In this document: in pieces, positions 25,601-34,359 of the stretch
Layout of the letters: every line of letters begins with the position of its first letter
How positions within the stretch are numbered: position 1 is the first letter of the stretch
Source of the DNA: Rhizobium vallis
Lineage (GTDB): Bacteria; Pseudomonadota; Alphaproteobacteria; Rhizobiales; Rhizobiaceae
Reading direction: 5' to 3'
DNA: 64,000 bases
NCBI RefSeq assembly: GCF_003985155.1
Contig: NZ_ML133702.1
Coordinates: forward strand, 1 to 64,000
Notes under the pieces: generated by a model
What the model was told of the DNA's origin: nothing
The model's input: the letters and a program-made list of their open reading frames with translations, nothing else
Database searches by the model: none
Translations under genes and position numbers: made by a program

Positions 25601-27784
25601 TCACCCGCTCTTCAATTGCGCGACTGCAAGCAGCGTATCGGCGCTGATCGAGGTCGAGCCGGTCAGGATGGAAAGCGCGCTCGAGGTGGTGCCGGTGCCG
25701 TTTGCCATATCGTACATGGCGGTAAAGCGCTTGATCAGATCCTGCACCTTGTCGGGGGCGGAGAGATCCTTGATGTCGATGAAATTGTCGATCATCTCGG
25801 CCTGCTTGTCGACGTCCATGTTGGAGACGTAGCTGGAGAGATTGAAGCTCGTCGTGAAGAACTCGAAAAGCGCGCTGTCGCCCAGAATGTCGTAGGCGTT
25901 CGAAATCTCCGGCGCCTTGCGTTCGAAATAGAGCGCGAGCCGCACACCGGTATTGCTGTCGCCCTGGTCGTCTTCGAGCGTCAGGCGGACATAGGCATCG
26001 ACCGTTTCCAGCACGTCGCCGCGCTGCTGCACCGTCCCGGTGGGATCATCCGAAATATTGCCGTCCTGATCGAAATTGAAAGCACCGACGAGCTCGGCGA
26101 AACGATTGTCTTCCAGCTTGTTAACGTAGCTGTCTTCGTCGTCGAGGTCGGAAGAGAACATCCTTTTCAGCTGGTCGGCGGTGACGTCATCGGGATCGAG
26201 CCCCTTCGCCTCCAGCGCGAAGGCGACCAGCCTGTCATCGGCGAGAAACTCGCTGGCAGAAGTGATCGTCGCCATCTGATCGCGGAAATAGGTGATCTCG
26301 TCATCGGCCGCGTCGGTCGCCTCCGTCAGCTCGTCGCCTTCGAGGTATCGGATCTTGTTCTGCTTGTAATAGGCAGCGTAGTCATCGACGACCGATTCCG
26401 ACATGGCCTGCAAAGGAACGGTCACATCGCCGTTATCATCGAAGTTGAAGGCTTTGCGAAAGGCGAAGAACCGGTCATCATCGAGGCTGTTGACATAGCT
26501 TTTCGAGTCCGAAGGATCGCTTTCGAGAATTTTCCTGACCTCGCTTCTCGAGACACTGTCCGGGTCTATGTCATAGGCCCGCAGCGCCATTTCCCACAAT
26601 TCCGGAAGATCGTCGTTGTCGTCATCGTCGTCATCGGCGTTCGACACCAGGAAATCGTCGATCGAGGTGACGCTGGCGATGCGTGTCGTATAGTTGTCGA
26701 CGGCGTCTTGCGTGTCGGTATTGGCGATCAGCACCTGATAATCTTCATCGAAGGCGGCCGTCGTCGCGGCCGTCTGTTCCGACGTCTGGGCCGTGTCACC
26801 ATCGGCAAGCGCGCCGTCCTCATCGAAATTGAAGGCGTCGTGCAGGTCAGACAGGCCGATCGCGTCGGCGAGGTCGGCGCTTTTCAGTGCTGCGGAAATG
26901 AAGTTGTCGGTTTCGCTATCGGTGAGCCCATAGGCAGTCCTCAGATAGGAAACCAGCTTGTCGTCGCTCATCAACTGGTCGACGGAGGTGATGTTTCCGA
27001 TTTCCGCTGCGAAATAGCTGTCATAGGCCTCCCCCGTTTCCGTGGAAGCGATCGTCGACGAGGCCACCGCATAAGCGCTTGTCACAAGCGAGAGCTGGTC
27101 TTCCGACATCACGTCGCCGTCGGTCGAGCCATCCTCGTTGAAGTTGAAGGCCTTTGCCAGGCAGACATAGACATCGTCGTCGAGCTGGTTGACGAAGCTG
27201 TCGGCGTCGTCGACATCGCTCGTCAGGACGCTCTTCAGGAAGCTGGTCGAGGTATAGTCGGTGCTGAGGCCAAAAGCCGTCAGCACATAATTCTTCAGTC
27301 TCGAACTCGAGAGCAGATCGTCGACCGAGGTGATCGACGAGATATTCTCGTCGAAATAATCCGTCTCGTTTTCGATGTTTTCTGCCTCAGTGTCGAAAGA
27401 ACGCTCATAAGCGTCGAACAGGCTGTCGCGCTGCGCGTCCGATTGCGCGGTCTTGGTCTCGCCGGCGAATTTGAAGGCGGCGGCGAACTCGGCATAGCGG
27501 CTGTCGCTCAAAGTGTTGGCAAAGCTCGATGAATCGCTGAGGTCGCTTTCCAGCACCTTCTTCATCAAGGCCTTTGGCATAGGTCATGTCTTCAAGGCCG
27601 TAGGCCTTCATGGCATAGGAATAGAGCTTGTAGTCGCCCATGAATTCGTCGACGGTCGTGACCTTGCCGATGTTCTCCTTGTAATAGGCGCTGTCGCGGG
27701 CAACCGTTGCCTGGGAGGCCACGCTCGAAAGGCTGGCGTTCAGATTCGCGCGACCGCGAGATAGCTTACATAGGTGGAAACCAA
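25601..27784 (-). pseudogene. DUF1217 repeat protein with two compensating frameshifts
   Basis: The intact end frame codes 659 residues. A TTG start at 27784 preceded by GGAAGGGG (six-base spacing) opens with VSTYVSYLAVAR, the usual DUF1217 start, but meets a stop a few codons later. The conserved continuation NLNASLSSVASQATVARDS is in another frame, implying a base missing near 27750. That frame carries on to GLEDMTYAK and then an extra base near 27575 returns to the original frame, ALMKKVLESDLSD. So the first and last parts share a frame. The protein is a chain of about six units with the pattern ITSVDxL, then a helix, then AFNFxEDG. DUF1217 proteins are found near flagellar genes in Rhizobiales. 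Either real inactivation or a pair of read errors. Confidence 0.75.
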
Positions 27785-27922
27785 CGTTTGCCCCTTCCGA
27801 TAGGCAGGGCGCTACCACGCGAAAGCCTGCTGGGCAGCCACGGGTAAACCTCTGATCTTTGCTGAGATATCGTCGCCGGTCATGGCGAAGCGCAGCCACG
27901 TTCATGCGGCCGAATCGACTTA

Positions 27923-27942
27923 ATAGAACTCTATAGTTCTAT
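27923..27942. promoter_or_regulatory. Putative TetR-family operator upstream of the DUF1217 gene
   Basis: ATAGAACTCTATAGTTCTAT: eight-base inverted arms ATAGAACT / AGTTCTAT around a 4-base centre. It lies about 140 bases upstream of the DUF1217 start and 54 bases after the tetR stop. It matches the site at 28750-28769 on the other side of tetR. Confidence 0.55.
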
Positions 27943-27996
27943 AATTCATCCGGTGCGGAATGGGAAGCTGAAATTGAAGGATTGCAGCTTTGCCGC

Positions 27997-28644
27997 TTAT
28001 GCGGCGCCGACGCCTGCAGCGAAGATGGCGATGCAGCGGCGAAGGTGGGCAAGCAGTTCAGCCTGATTGGCCCAGGCCTGCGCGCGTCCTTCCGGCGGGC
28101 CCATGGCCCCGAGGATCATATCCATCAACATCCGGGCGCCGCTCGCCGGGTCATCCAGCGACAGCCTGCCTTCCGCCCGGCGCTCGTTCAGCCAGTCGGC
28201 AAGCTCCTGCCGGCTGGCCAGCATGCCTTCGCGCTGCAGGATCTCGATAAGCTCGGGAAACTGCGCCGCTTCGCGAAAGACGATTTGCAGGAAACCGGCG
28301 CGATCGGCATCCATGTCCTCGTCCATGTCGATCATGAAGATCCGTTCGAGGCTTTCAGCGATCGGGATATCTTCGGCAGGCCTCGGCAGGTCGAGCATCA
28401 GCCGCCGATGCGCACCCACCACGGCGGCAAACAGCTCTTCCTTGCTCTGAAACAGCTTATAGAGCGTCTGTTTGGAAACGCCCGCCTCGGCGGCAACGAC
28501 CGCTGTCGTGCTTCCGGCATAGCCGTATCTTACGAAAACACGGCCGGCGACGGCGACGATGTGCGCACGCTTGTCTTCGTCACTAGAGACTTTGGGCCGG
28601 CCTCTTTTGCGCGGCTCATCTGAGGGCTCGTCGATAACATCCAT
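27997..28644 (-). CDS. TetR-family transcriptional regulator
   Basis: 215 residues. The N-terminal helix-turn-helix is clear: IVAVAGRVFVRYGYAGSTTAVVAAEAGVSKQTLYKLFQSKEELF, the TetR signature with TLYKLF at the recognition helix. A basic stretch RKRGRPKVSS precedes it. The C-terminal ligand/dimer domain (ERIFMIDMDEDMDADR onward) resembles the TetR_C_7/AefR-like group. As a repressor it should bind a palindrome: the site at 28750-28769 lies about 110 bases upstream of its own start, and a matching one lies downstream, in front of the DUF1217 gene. Ligand unknown. Confidence 0.88.
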   Translation of the reverse strand: MDVIDEPSDEPRKRGRPKVSSDEDKRAHIVAVAGRVFVRYGYAGSTTAVVAAEAGVSKQTLYKLFQSKEELFAAVVGAHRRLMLDLPRPAEDIPIAESLERIFMIDMDEDMDADRAGFLQIVFREAAQFPELIEILQREGMLASRQELADWLNERRAEGRLSLDDPASGARMLMDMILGAMGPPEGRAQAWANQAELLAHLRRCIAIFAAGVGAA

Positions 28645-28749
28645 GATGGTCTAGGCCGCTCCGCCGAAACGCATGCCGGCCACCTGAGAACGCAGATTAC
28701 GATTTCTGATGGACGATTTCCTCAGCTGTGGCATTTGCAATTTCAATTT

Positions 28750-28769
28750 ATAGAACCAATTAGTTCCGC
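28750..28769. promoter_or_regulatory. Putative TetR-family operator upstream of tetR
   Basis: ATAGAACCAATTAGTTCCGC, about 110 bases upstream of the tetR ATG. Positions 1-7 and 12-17 are identical to the site at 27923-27942 (ATAGAAC and TAGTTC). Consistent with autoregulation. Confidence 0.55.
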
Positions 28770-29256
28770 AATGCGTTCATCCCTACCCTCTAGCGATCGA
28801 ACGCTTATGACGACAATTTCTCCCGCCACATCGGCCTCTTCCTATTCCCATAGCGAGAATTCGACATCTGCAGGACATCGCATCCTCTAGTACAGTTTTT
28901 GCGAAAAAATCAACCACAACCGGACAGCGTAACGATGACACCTCCCAGCGGCTGGCAAATTGATGGCCCAGCTGATGTTGCCGGCGATGAACCCCTGCGC
29001 CAGCTCCCGATCCTGTCTGGAGCCTTTCGATCCCGGCATCGAAGATCTTATTAATCACGCGATAGTTGGCTTTTGTTATATTGGCGTTCCCAAATGTAGT
29101 ATTCACACGAGAATTTGATGTGAAAAGGCATCAAAAACTTTCTCGTTAAGAGCGAGCCTTAGAAAATTAACTATATTGAAGTGTCCCTGTGAAATAGTGG
29201 CGTACGTAGATCAGGCACCTTGAAGCACAGGTGCTAAAAGTTATTTGGAGGCAGCC
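28770..29256. other. Long upstream region of the chemoreceptor gene
   Basis: About 490 bases with no gene that I can support; an open frame on the minus strand at 28783-29106 shows no conserved features. The last 150 bases are A/T-rich (TTCTCGTTAAGAGCG, AAATTAACTATATTGAAG) and probably contain the promoter of the chemoreceptor. No RNA gene seen. Confidence 0.4.
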
Positions 29257-31074
29257 TTGGCATTTACCATTGCCCGTAGTCTGGTGGCGTTCGGCGTCGC
29301 CGTTTCAACCGGGCTTTTCATCTCGATCGGATTGCAGCAATCGGCGCTGGAAAGGCTAGAAGTCAACGGCCCGGTTTACGAACAGGTCGTCTACGGCAAG
29401 GATCTCGTTGCCGATATTCTTCCGCCGCCGCTCTTCGTCGTCGAGTCCTATATGCTCTCCTTCGAGGCGAGCAAATTTCCCGAACTGACCGAAACCAATC
29501 TCGCGAAGATCGCAGATCTGAAAGCCGCTTATGACGACCGCCGCGCCTATTGGAAAACCACCCGGCTGCCGCAGGCTTTGAAGGACGAGCTTGAAAACGA
29601 TGTGCTGGCCAAGGGCGATGCCTTCTGGGACGTGATGAATCGTGAGATCATCCCGGCCCTGAATGCAAAGAATGAAGACAAGGCGCGCGGCGCGATCGAG
29701 CAGTTGCGCGTCGCCTTCCATACGCACCAGGATGCTGTGGAGAAACTTGTCGCGAATTCCGACGCCTTCATGAAAAATGAAGAGAGCAACGCGGCTTCGG
29801 AAATCGTGCGCTGGACGATCTATGCGGGTGCTGCCGGTTTTGGCTCCGTCGCACTGCTGATCGTCGGGCTCTACCTCCTGCGTCGCCGGGCAATCGTGCC
29901 GCTCGACGGCATGAAGGCCTATATGGGCAATCTTGCCGAAGGCGATTTTTCCACCGAAGTTCCTTATGCCAACCGTTCCGATGAGATCGGCGCCATGTCA
30001 AAGGCCGTGGCGGTGTTCCGCCGCAATGCGCTGGAACGTCAGGACGCGCAGAAGCGCGAAACAGCGCTTCGCGACGCGGAATTCGAGCGCGAACGCAGCC
30101 AGATGGCCGAAAAGGCAGCCGAGGAACAGATACGCGAAACGGTGATCGACCAGCTTACATATGGGCTGGAGCAATTGTCGCAGGGCAATCTTGATTGCCG
30201 CATCACGACACCATTCGCCGCCGCCTACGAGGCCTTGCGCGCGAAGTTCAACGACAGCATGAACGCGCTTTCCGCCTCGATGGCCGAGATCGCCCGGACC
30301 TCCAGACAGGTCGGCAATTCCTCGACTGACATCACTAACGCCGCCGATAGTCTCGCCTCGCGCACGGAGCAGCAAGCCGCGATGCTCGAAGAAGCCACGA
30401 CCGCGCTCAAGGAGATGAACGCCAAAACCAAGGACGCCTCCCATCATGCCGGCAAGGCAACCGGGATGATGGCCGAGACCCGCACCAGCGCCGAACATTC
30501 GGCAGCCGTCGTTCGCGACGCGATCGCCGCCATGGAAAGGATCGAAGGCTCGTCCGCCCGGATCGGCGACATCGTCAACGTCATCGACGAAATTGCCTTC
30601 CAGACCAACCTTCTCGCGCTCAATGCCGGGGTCGAAGCGGCGCGTGCGGGCGAAGCCGGCAAGGGTTTTGCTGTCGTGGCGCAGGAAGTGCGCGAACTCG
30701 CTTTGCGCTCGGCCAACGCCGCCAAGGAGATCCGGGCTCTGATTTCCACCTCCTCGACCCAGGTCTCGACCGGGGTGGACCTCGTCAACCGGACCGGCAA
30801 GGCGCTGATGGAAATCGAAGGACAGGTCGAGCAGGTTTCCACCCTCATCGCCCGCATCGCTTCCGTGTCCTCCGAGCAGGCAGCCACGATCGGCGAAATC
30901 AACGCTTCGGTCAGTGCGCTCGATGAGGTCACGCAACGCAACGCTGCCATGGCCGTTGAAACCGTCTCCGCTTGCCGCGCGCTCGGCAGCCAGACGCAGA
31001 CACTGGAAGGCGTGGTTGGCCGTTTTCAGATCGAAGCACCAGCCGGCAGAGCGAGACCGCAAAGAGCCGCTTGA
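29257..31074 (+). CDS. Methyl-accepting chemotaxis protein
   Basis: 605 residues from a TTG at 29257, chosen because GGAGG at 29247-29251 is five bases upstream; a TTG at 29245 would overlap that site. Layout: transmembrane helix at about 7-28, a periplasmic helical sensor region to about 185, a second transmembrane helix at about 190-212, a HAMP domain (RRAIVPLDGMKAYMGNLAEGDF), a second HAMP-like stretch, and the cytoplasmic signalling hairpin with EIAFQTNLLALNAGVEAARA and GKGFAVVAQEVRELA. There is no C-terminal CheR/CheB pentapeptide. The periplasmic part has IDADILPPPL-like prolines near the membrane. The ligand is unknown. It is followed by a strong hairpin at 31096-31132. Confidence 0.92.
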   Translation: MAFTIARSLVAFGVAVSTGLFISIGLQQSALERLEVNGPVYEQVVYGKDLVADILPPPLFVVESYMLSFEASKFPELTETNLAKIADLKAAYDDRRAYWKTTRLPQALKDELENDVLAKGDAFWDVMNREIIPALNAKNEDKARGAIEQLRVAFHTHQDAVEKLVANSDAFMKNEESNAASEIVRWTIYAGAAGFGSVALLIVGLYLLRRRAIVPLDGMKAYMGNLAEGDFSTEVPYANRSDEIGAMSKAVAVFRRNALERQDAQKRETALRDAEFERERSQMAEKAAEEQIRETVIDQLTYGLEQLSQGNLDCRITTPFAAAYEALRAKFNDSMNALSASMAEIARTSRQVGNSSTDITNAADSLASRTEQQAAMLEEATTALKEMNAKTKDASHHAGKATGMMAETRTSAEHSAAVVRDAIAAMERIEGSSARIGDIVNVIDEIAFQTNLLALNAGVEAARAGEAGKGFAVVAQEVRELALRSANAAKEIRALISTSSTQVSTGVDLVNRTGKALMEIEGQVEQVSTLIARIASVSSEQAATIGEINASVSALDEVTQRNAAMAVETVSACRALGSQTQTLEGVVGRFQIEAPAGRARPQRAA

Positions 31075-31095
31075 CGTCATCGACCTGAAGGACTG

Positions 31096-31132
31096 ACGCC
31101 GCAGACGAACCTTATCGGGCCTGCGGCGTTTC
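31096..31132 (+). terminator. Terminator-like hairpin after the chemoreceptor gene
   Basis: ACGCCGCAG (31096-31104) pairs perfectly with CTGCGGCGT (31121-31129); a short T-rich end follows. It lies 22 bases after the stop codon. Confidence 0.65.
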
Positions 31133-31218
31133 ACGGCAATGGACAATCATTGTCGTGATCCCGCACCTTCGCTGCATCAGGACCTCGCGCCGCAATCTGC
31201 GGCGCCGCAGGAATTTTG

Positions 31219-31614
31219 ATGCCGACCTCCGCTGACACCAAACGCCTCACGTCAATCGAGCGCGAAAGAATCCGGCGCGCCGTCCGCATCGCTCGGCTGA
31301 TGGACACCGCCGTCAGATTGCCCGTCATCGGCGTGCGGATCGGGGCGGACTCGGTTCTCGGCCTCATCCCGGCCGTCGGCGACGTCGCCGGATCCCTCAT
31401 CGGTCTTTACCTCATCAATGAGGCAAGACACCTTGGCGTTCCCAACCACAAGCTGGCGCGCATGGCCGTCAATCTCGGCATCGATGCCGCCGGTGGAACG
31501 GTTCCCCTGATCGGCGATCTCTTCGACATCTATTTCAAGTCGCATCGCCGAAACGTCGGCATCATCCTCGAGCATTTCGGCTTAAGCGAAAGCGAGTTGG
31601 ATCGGCGCATGTGA
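31219..31614 (+). CDS. DUF4112 family membrane protein
   Basis: 131 residues from the ATG at 31219 (CAGGAA seven bases upstream). The sequence MDTAVRLPVIGVRIGADSVLGLIPAVGDVAG, then LINEARHLGVPN, and GGTVPLIGDLFDIYFKSHRRN are the repeated glycine/proline-rich hairpin patterns of DUF4112 proteins. Two weakly hydrophobic segments suggest membrane association. The role of the family is not known. It follows the chemoreceptor gene but is separated by a terminator-like hairpin, so probably has its own promoter. Confidence 0.78.
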   Translation: MPTSADTKRLTSIERERIRRAVRIARLMDTAVRLPVIGVRIGADSVLGLIPAVGDVAGSLIGLYLINEARHLGVPNHKLARMAVNLGIDAAGGTVPLIGDLFDIYFKSHRRNVGIILEHFGLSESELDRRM

Positions 31615-31650
31615 AATGTCGATCGCCTTTGGGCGGAAGCCCGCGGCAAC

Positions 31651-32706
31651 TTATCTCGTCCGGAACAGGGTCGGCCAGTCCACAGCCTGGCTGCCGCCGC
31701 ACGATGACTGGAAGGATGCGTCCGCAAGCTTGAACTTGGCATCATCCCACACCCATTCGGCAGAGAGGCCGCAGTCACCGACGCCACGTCCTCTGCCGGA
31801 TATCTGCAAGCTTCCGGTACCCGGATCGAAACCCGGCTCCACGAAGAGCGTCGTCGGACCTTCGCCCTTGCCGAGAGGAAGCTGCGGACGAAAGGGAATG
31901 GGGACACCGTCTCCTTTCATCGGCTGGATGAAGGCGAGCGACGATCCCTGGTAAGCACCCATGATGCAGGGGATGAGAACAAGCGCGTGGTCTGCATCGA
32001 GGGGAAAAACCTCGGCGTTAAGTCCCTCATTCGCCGCGTCCGCTTGGCATCCTTCACTCTCGAAAAGCGCCTTGCCTGCGCCCATGACCCGAGCGATCAG
32101 CCGTTGTCCTTCCGCATCCGACAGGCTGATCTCGATCTTTCGCCGATGGACGACCGGCAAGGCAGGCGCAGCAGGCACCTTCGAAGCGGAAGCATTCCCT
32201 GCCTTGATCAGCGCGGTGACGCCGCCGACGCGTCCCTGACGATCATCCATGTGCAGAAGAGCGGCAACCATGCCGTCGAGCGGAATGACCGCCTTGTCAT
32301 CGCCGACCTCGATCTTTGCGTCATTGCGCAGATCCGAAAGAAATTCCCTCACCGCCGCGGGGTCGCTCGTCGAGATCGTCGTCAGGTCCTCATCCCGGGA
32401 GAGCGTCCAGGACGACCCAAGATGCAGCGGTTCCCCGTCGGCGTAAAAGTCGCCGAGGCCGACAGGAAAAGGCACGCTGATCGTAACCTCGGTGGCCGCG
32501 TCCGGACCGGGGGCACGGATGAAGCGCATGTCGGGGCTGCTGATGGTGCCGTCCTCGAAGCCCTTGGCTTCACACTTCAACCCATTGTCGCAGACTGCCA
32601 ACCACGATTTGTATTTGTCGTAGGACGGTTCCGCAGCGCTTGCCGGGCCACACAGAACGGTGCCCGCCAAAAGGATTGCACTGGTCCTTTTACAGAGCTG
32701 CTTCAT
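31651..32706 (-). CDS. DUF1176 family exported protein
   Basis: 351 residues with a signal peptide (CKRTSAILLAGTVLCGPASA, cleaved before AEPS). The mature part begins YKSWLAVCDNGLKCEAKGF, the DUF1176 opening with its Cys pair, and ends with SAEWVWDDAKFKLADASFQSSCGG, the DUF1176 closing block. Six mature Cys residues suggest disulfides in the periplasm. The function is not known; the family is common in Proteobacteria. It is convergent with the DUF4112 gene (36-base gap). Its upstream end faces the 3' side of repC. Confidence 0.78.
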   Translation of the reverse strand: MKQLCKRTSAILLAGTVLCGPASAAEPSYDKYKSWLAVCDNGLKCEAKGFEDGTISSPDMRFIRAPGPDAATEVTISVPFPVGLGDFYADGEPLHLGSSWTLSRDEDLTTISTSDPAAVREFLSDLRNDAKIEVGDDKAVIPLDGMVAALLHMDDRQGRVGGVTALIKAGNASASKVPAAPALPVVHRRKIEISLSDAEGQRLIARVMGAGKALFESEGCQADAANEGLNAEVFPLDADHALVLIPCIMGAYQGSSLAFIQPMKGDGVPIPFRPQLPLGKGEGPTTLFVEPGFDPGTGSLQISGRGRGVGDCGLSAEWVWDDAKFKLADASFQSSCGGSQAVDWPTLFRTR

Positions 32707-32910
32707 TCACCGCTTCTCCATCGACTACACCTTGTTGAAATTAAATCATTTCCTGGCGTGGCCCGCGCGGGAATCCTGGTACCGGCACGCTCTGCAACGA
32801 ATGCGAAACTCCACCATGAGCACCTGCCAGCTTGAACACCACTACCGAATCCCGAGCTTACCTGGACTTGTAAAATGAACAATGCGCATATGGCGTCTGG
32901 TCTCTTTCCA

Positions 32911-34203
32911 TCAGCCGGCAACACGCCGCACTCCACCATTTGCCCGCACCAGTGCCATCAGCATCGGGCCGATTGCAAACTCGCCTCTCTCGGTCCTTCG
33001 GGTGAGATTGCGGAGATAACCGCCGGGCGAATTGATGTGTCCGCCTCTTTCCAGAATACAGGCGATCACCGTCGCGGCGTTTTCCGGCCCCATGCCGGCG
33101 CAGGCCTCCTCATAGGCCGAGGGGCTGACGCCCAGCATCGAGCGGACGACCACGGCGGCCGACATCAGGTCGCGCCAGTTGCCGATCGTTCCGCCCGGTC
33201 CGTAATCGTGAATTTGCGGGCAGGCCTGGAGAACGAGGCCGAGCGGGAAGGATTTCAGGCCATGCCCCGTCGCCGGATCAGCCATCGGCGGTTTCCTGCC
33301 GGAAGGCCCCTGATGTTTCAGCCTTGGCTCGTCCTGCGGCCCGGCGACCGGGTCGTTATCGGCCGCCGCCTTCGCGCCCTGCTTCGTTTCGAAGCTTGGT
33401 TCAAGTTCAGATCTGGAGTCGGGGTTTGAATTCTGTTTGTGGCGCTCAATTTGAGACTCATTGGCGTCCATTTTTTTAATTTTTACCTGTCTTTCCAGCA
33501 GGTTGACCGCTTCCTCGCGCAACAGCCCCATCTCGTCGAGCAGCGCCGTCAACGCCCCCGCGCTGGCCACGCGCGGAAGCCGCAGCACGAGATCGCGAAA
33601 CAGCATCGATATCTGCTCCCAGTCGCCCGGAACTCCTTCCTCGATGGCTGCCGCAATCAGCTTCGAGATATCGCGCCGGCACACCGTCAGGCGCTCCCTG
33701 GTCGCCCTGACGAGCTCCCGGTCGGCGACTGCCGCAGCGGCAAGGCTTTCGATCTCGACCGCACGTGCCAGAAGCGGCGCGACGCTGAAGCCGAAGGCCT
33801 CGCCGATCGCCCCCGCCCTGTCGCGGCGCGCATAGCGCTTTCCGTTCGCGCTGTCCTTGCGCAGGATCAGGCCGGCCTCGACCAGCACGGCAAGATGCCG
33901 CCTCAGCGTCGCCGGCGTCATCCCACGGGCGCGAAGCGAAAGCTGCGCGTTCGAGGGAAAGACGATCAGGCCTCTCTCCTCGGAAATCTCGTCGTCGGGA
34001 TAGAAGGTCAGAAGCGCATCGAGCACCGTCAGCGCCCGGTCCGTCACGCCAAGCGCCGGCCGTGCTTCGCAGATCGCCCTGAACAGCTTCCATTTGCTGC
34101 GTTTTATCCCCGGCTCGATCGTCTCGGCCAGTTGCTGGCTTGCCAGCATGCCAAGCGACATCGGCCGTCGCCCAAAGGGCGTCGTCACATATCCACTCTC
34201 CAT
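32911..34203 (-). CDS. repC: Plasmid replication initiator RepC
   Basis: 430 residues. The N-terminal half is typical: GIKRSKWKLFRAICEARPALGVTDRALTVLDALLTFYP, then a winged-helix with NAQLSLRARGMTPATLRRHLAVLVEAGLILRKDS. A variable linker (residues about 235-300, Lys/Asn/Pro-rich) leads to the conserved C-terminal block GNWRDLMSAAVVVRSMLGVSPSAYEEA and GGYLRNLTRRTERGEF. RepC is the essential initiator of repABC replicons and acts mostly in cis at an origin inside its own gene. The gene is third in a minus-strand repABC operon, after a 156-base repB-repC gap that holds the counter-transcribed RNA. The visible length and motifs are intact. Confidence 0.95.
   Translation of the reverse strand: MESGYVTTPFGRRPMSLGMLASQQLAETIEPGIKRSKWKLFRAICEARPALGVTDRALTVLDALLTFYPDDEISEERGLIVFPSNAQLSLRARGMTPATLRRHLAVLVEAGLILRKDSANGKRYARRDRAGAIGEAFGFSVAPLLARAVEIESLAAAAVADRELVRATRERLTVCRRDISKLIAAAIEEGVPGDWEQISMLFRDLVLRLPRVASAGALTALLDEMGLLREEAVNLLERQVKIKKMDANESQIERHKQNSNPDSRSELEPSFETKQGAKAAADNDPVAGPQDEPRLKHQGPSGRKPPMADPATGHGLKSFPLGLVLQACPQIHDYGPGGTIGNWRDLMSAAVVVRSMLGVSPSAYEEACAGMGPENAATVIACILERGGHINSPGGYLRNLTRRTERGEFAIGPMLMALVRANGGVRRVAG
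33421..33488. other. Candidate origin of replication inside repC
   Basis: An A/T-rich stretch within the repC linker region (contains TTTTTTTAATTTTTACC) stands out from GC-rich flanks. In repABC replicons the origin has been mapped to an A/T-rich segment within repC. Position here is by analogy; no iterons are seen. Confidence 0.5.
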
Positions 34204-34263
34204 TTGCCTTCACCTCAGTTTAGGCAAAAGAACTCTGCTCACCAAAAACCGGCGCCAAGACTC

Positions 34264-34292
34264 TTGACTGTGATTCGTGGAAATGCGATTCT
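34264..34292 (+). promoter_or_regulatory. Promoter for the counter-transcribed RNA
   Basis: TTGACT at 34264-34269 and GATTCT at 34287-34292, spaced by 17 bases, on the strand opposite to repABC. The -35 is a near-consensus match; the -10 is weaker. Position and direction fit the known repABC antisense RNA promoter. Confidence 0.55.
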
Positions 34293-34298
34293 CGATCT

Positions 34299-34349
34299 GC
34301 TAGGAATACGAGGAAGGCTTCCACGACTTGGTCGTTTGGGGGCCTTTTT
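34299..34349 (+). ncRNA. Small antisense RNA (ctRNA / incompatibility RNA) of the repABC replicon
   Basis: About 50 bases in the repB-repC gap on the plus strand, opposite to repABC. It ends in a strong hairpin (AGGC ... CGAC TTG GTCG ... GCCT, 34317-34344) followed by TTTTT at 34345-34349, a textbook intrinsic terminator. In repABC plasmids an antisense RNA of this size from this gap binds the repC leader, lowers RepC synthesis and acts as an incompatibility factor. Ends are estimated from the promoter and terminator. Confidence 0.75.
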
Positions 34350-34359
34350 CTTTTGCTGT

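Noticed and set aside
25502..27532. 676-codon open frame on the plus strand
   Set aside because: Antisense to the DUF1217 gene; its repetitive valine-rich product mirrors the acidic repeats of the real protein.
28783..29106. 107-codon minus-strand frame upstream of the chemoreceptor
   Set aside because: No ribosome site, no conserved residues, lies in an A/T-rich promoter region.
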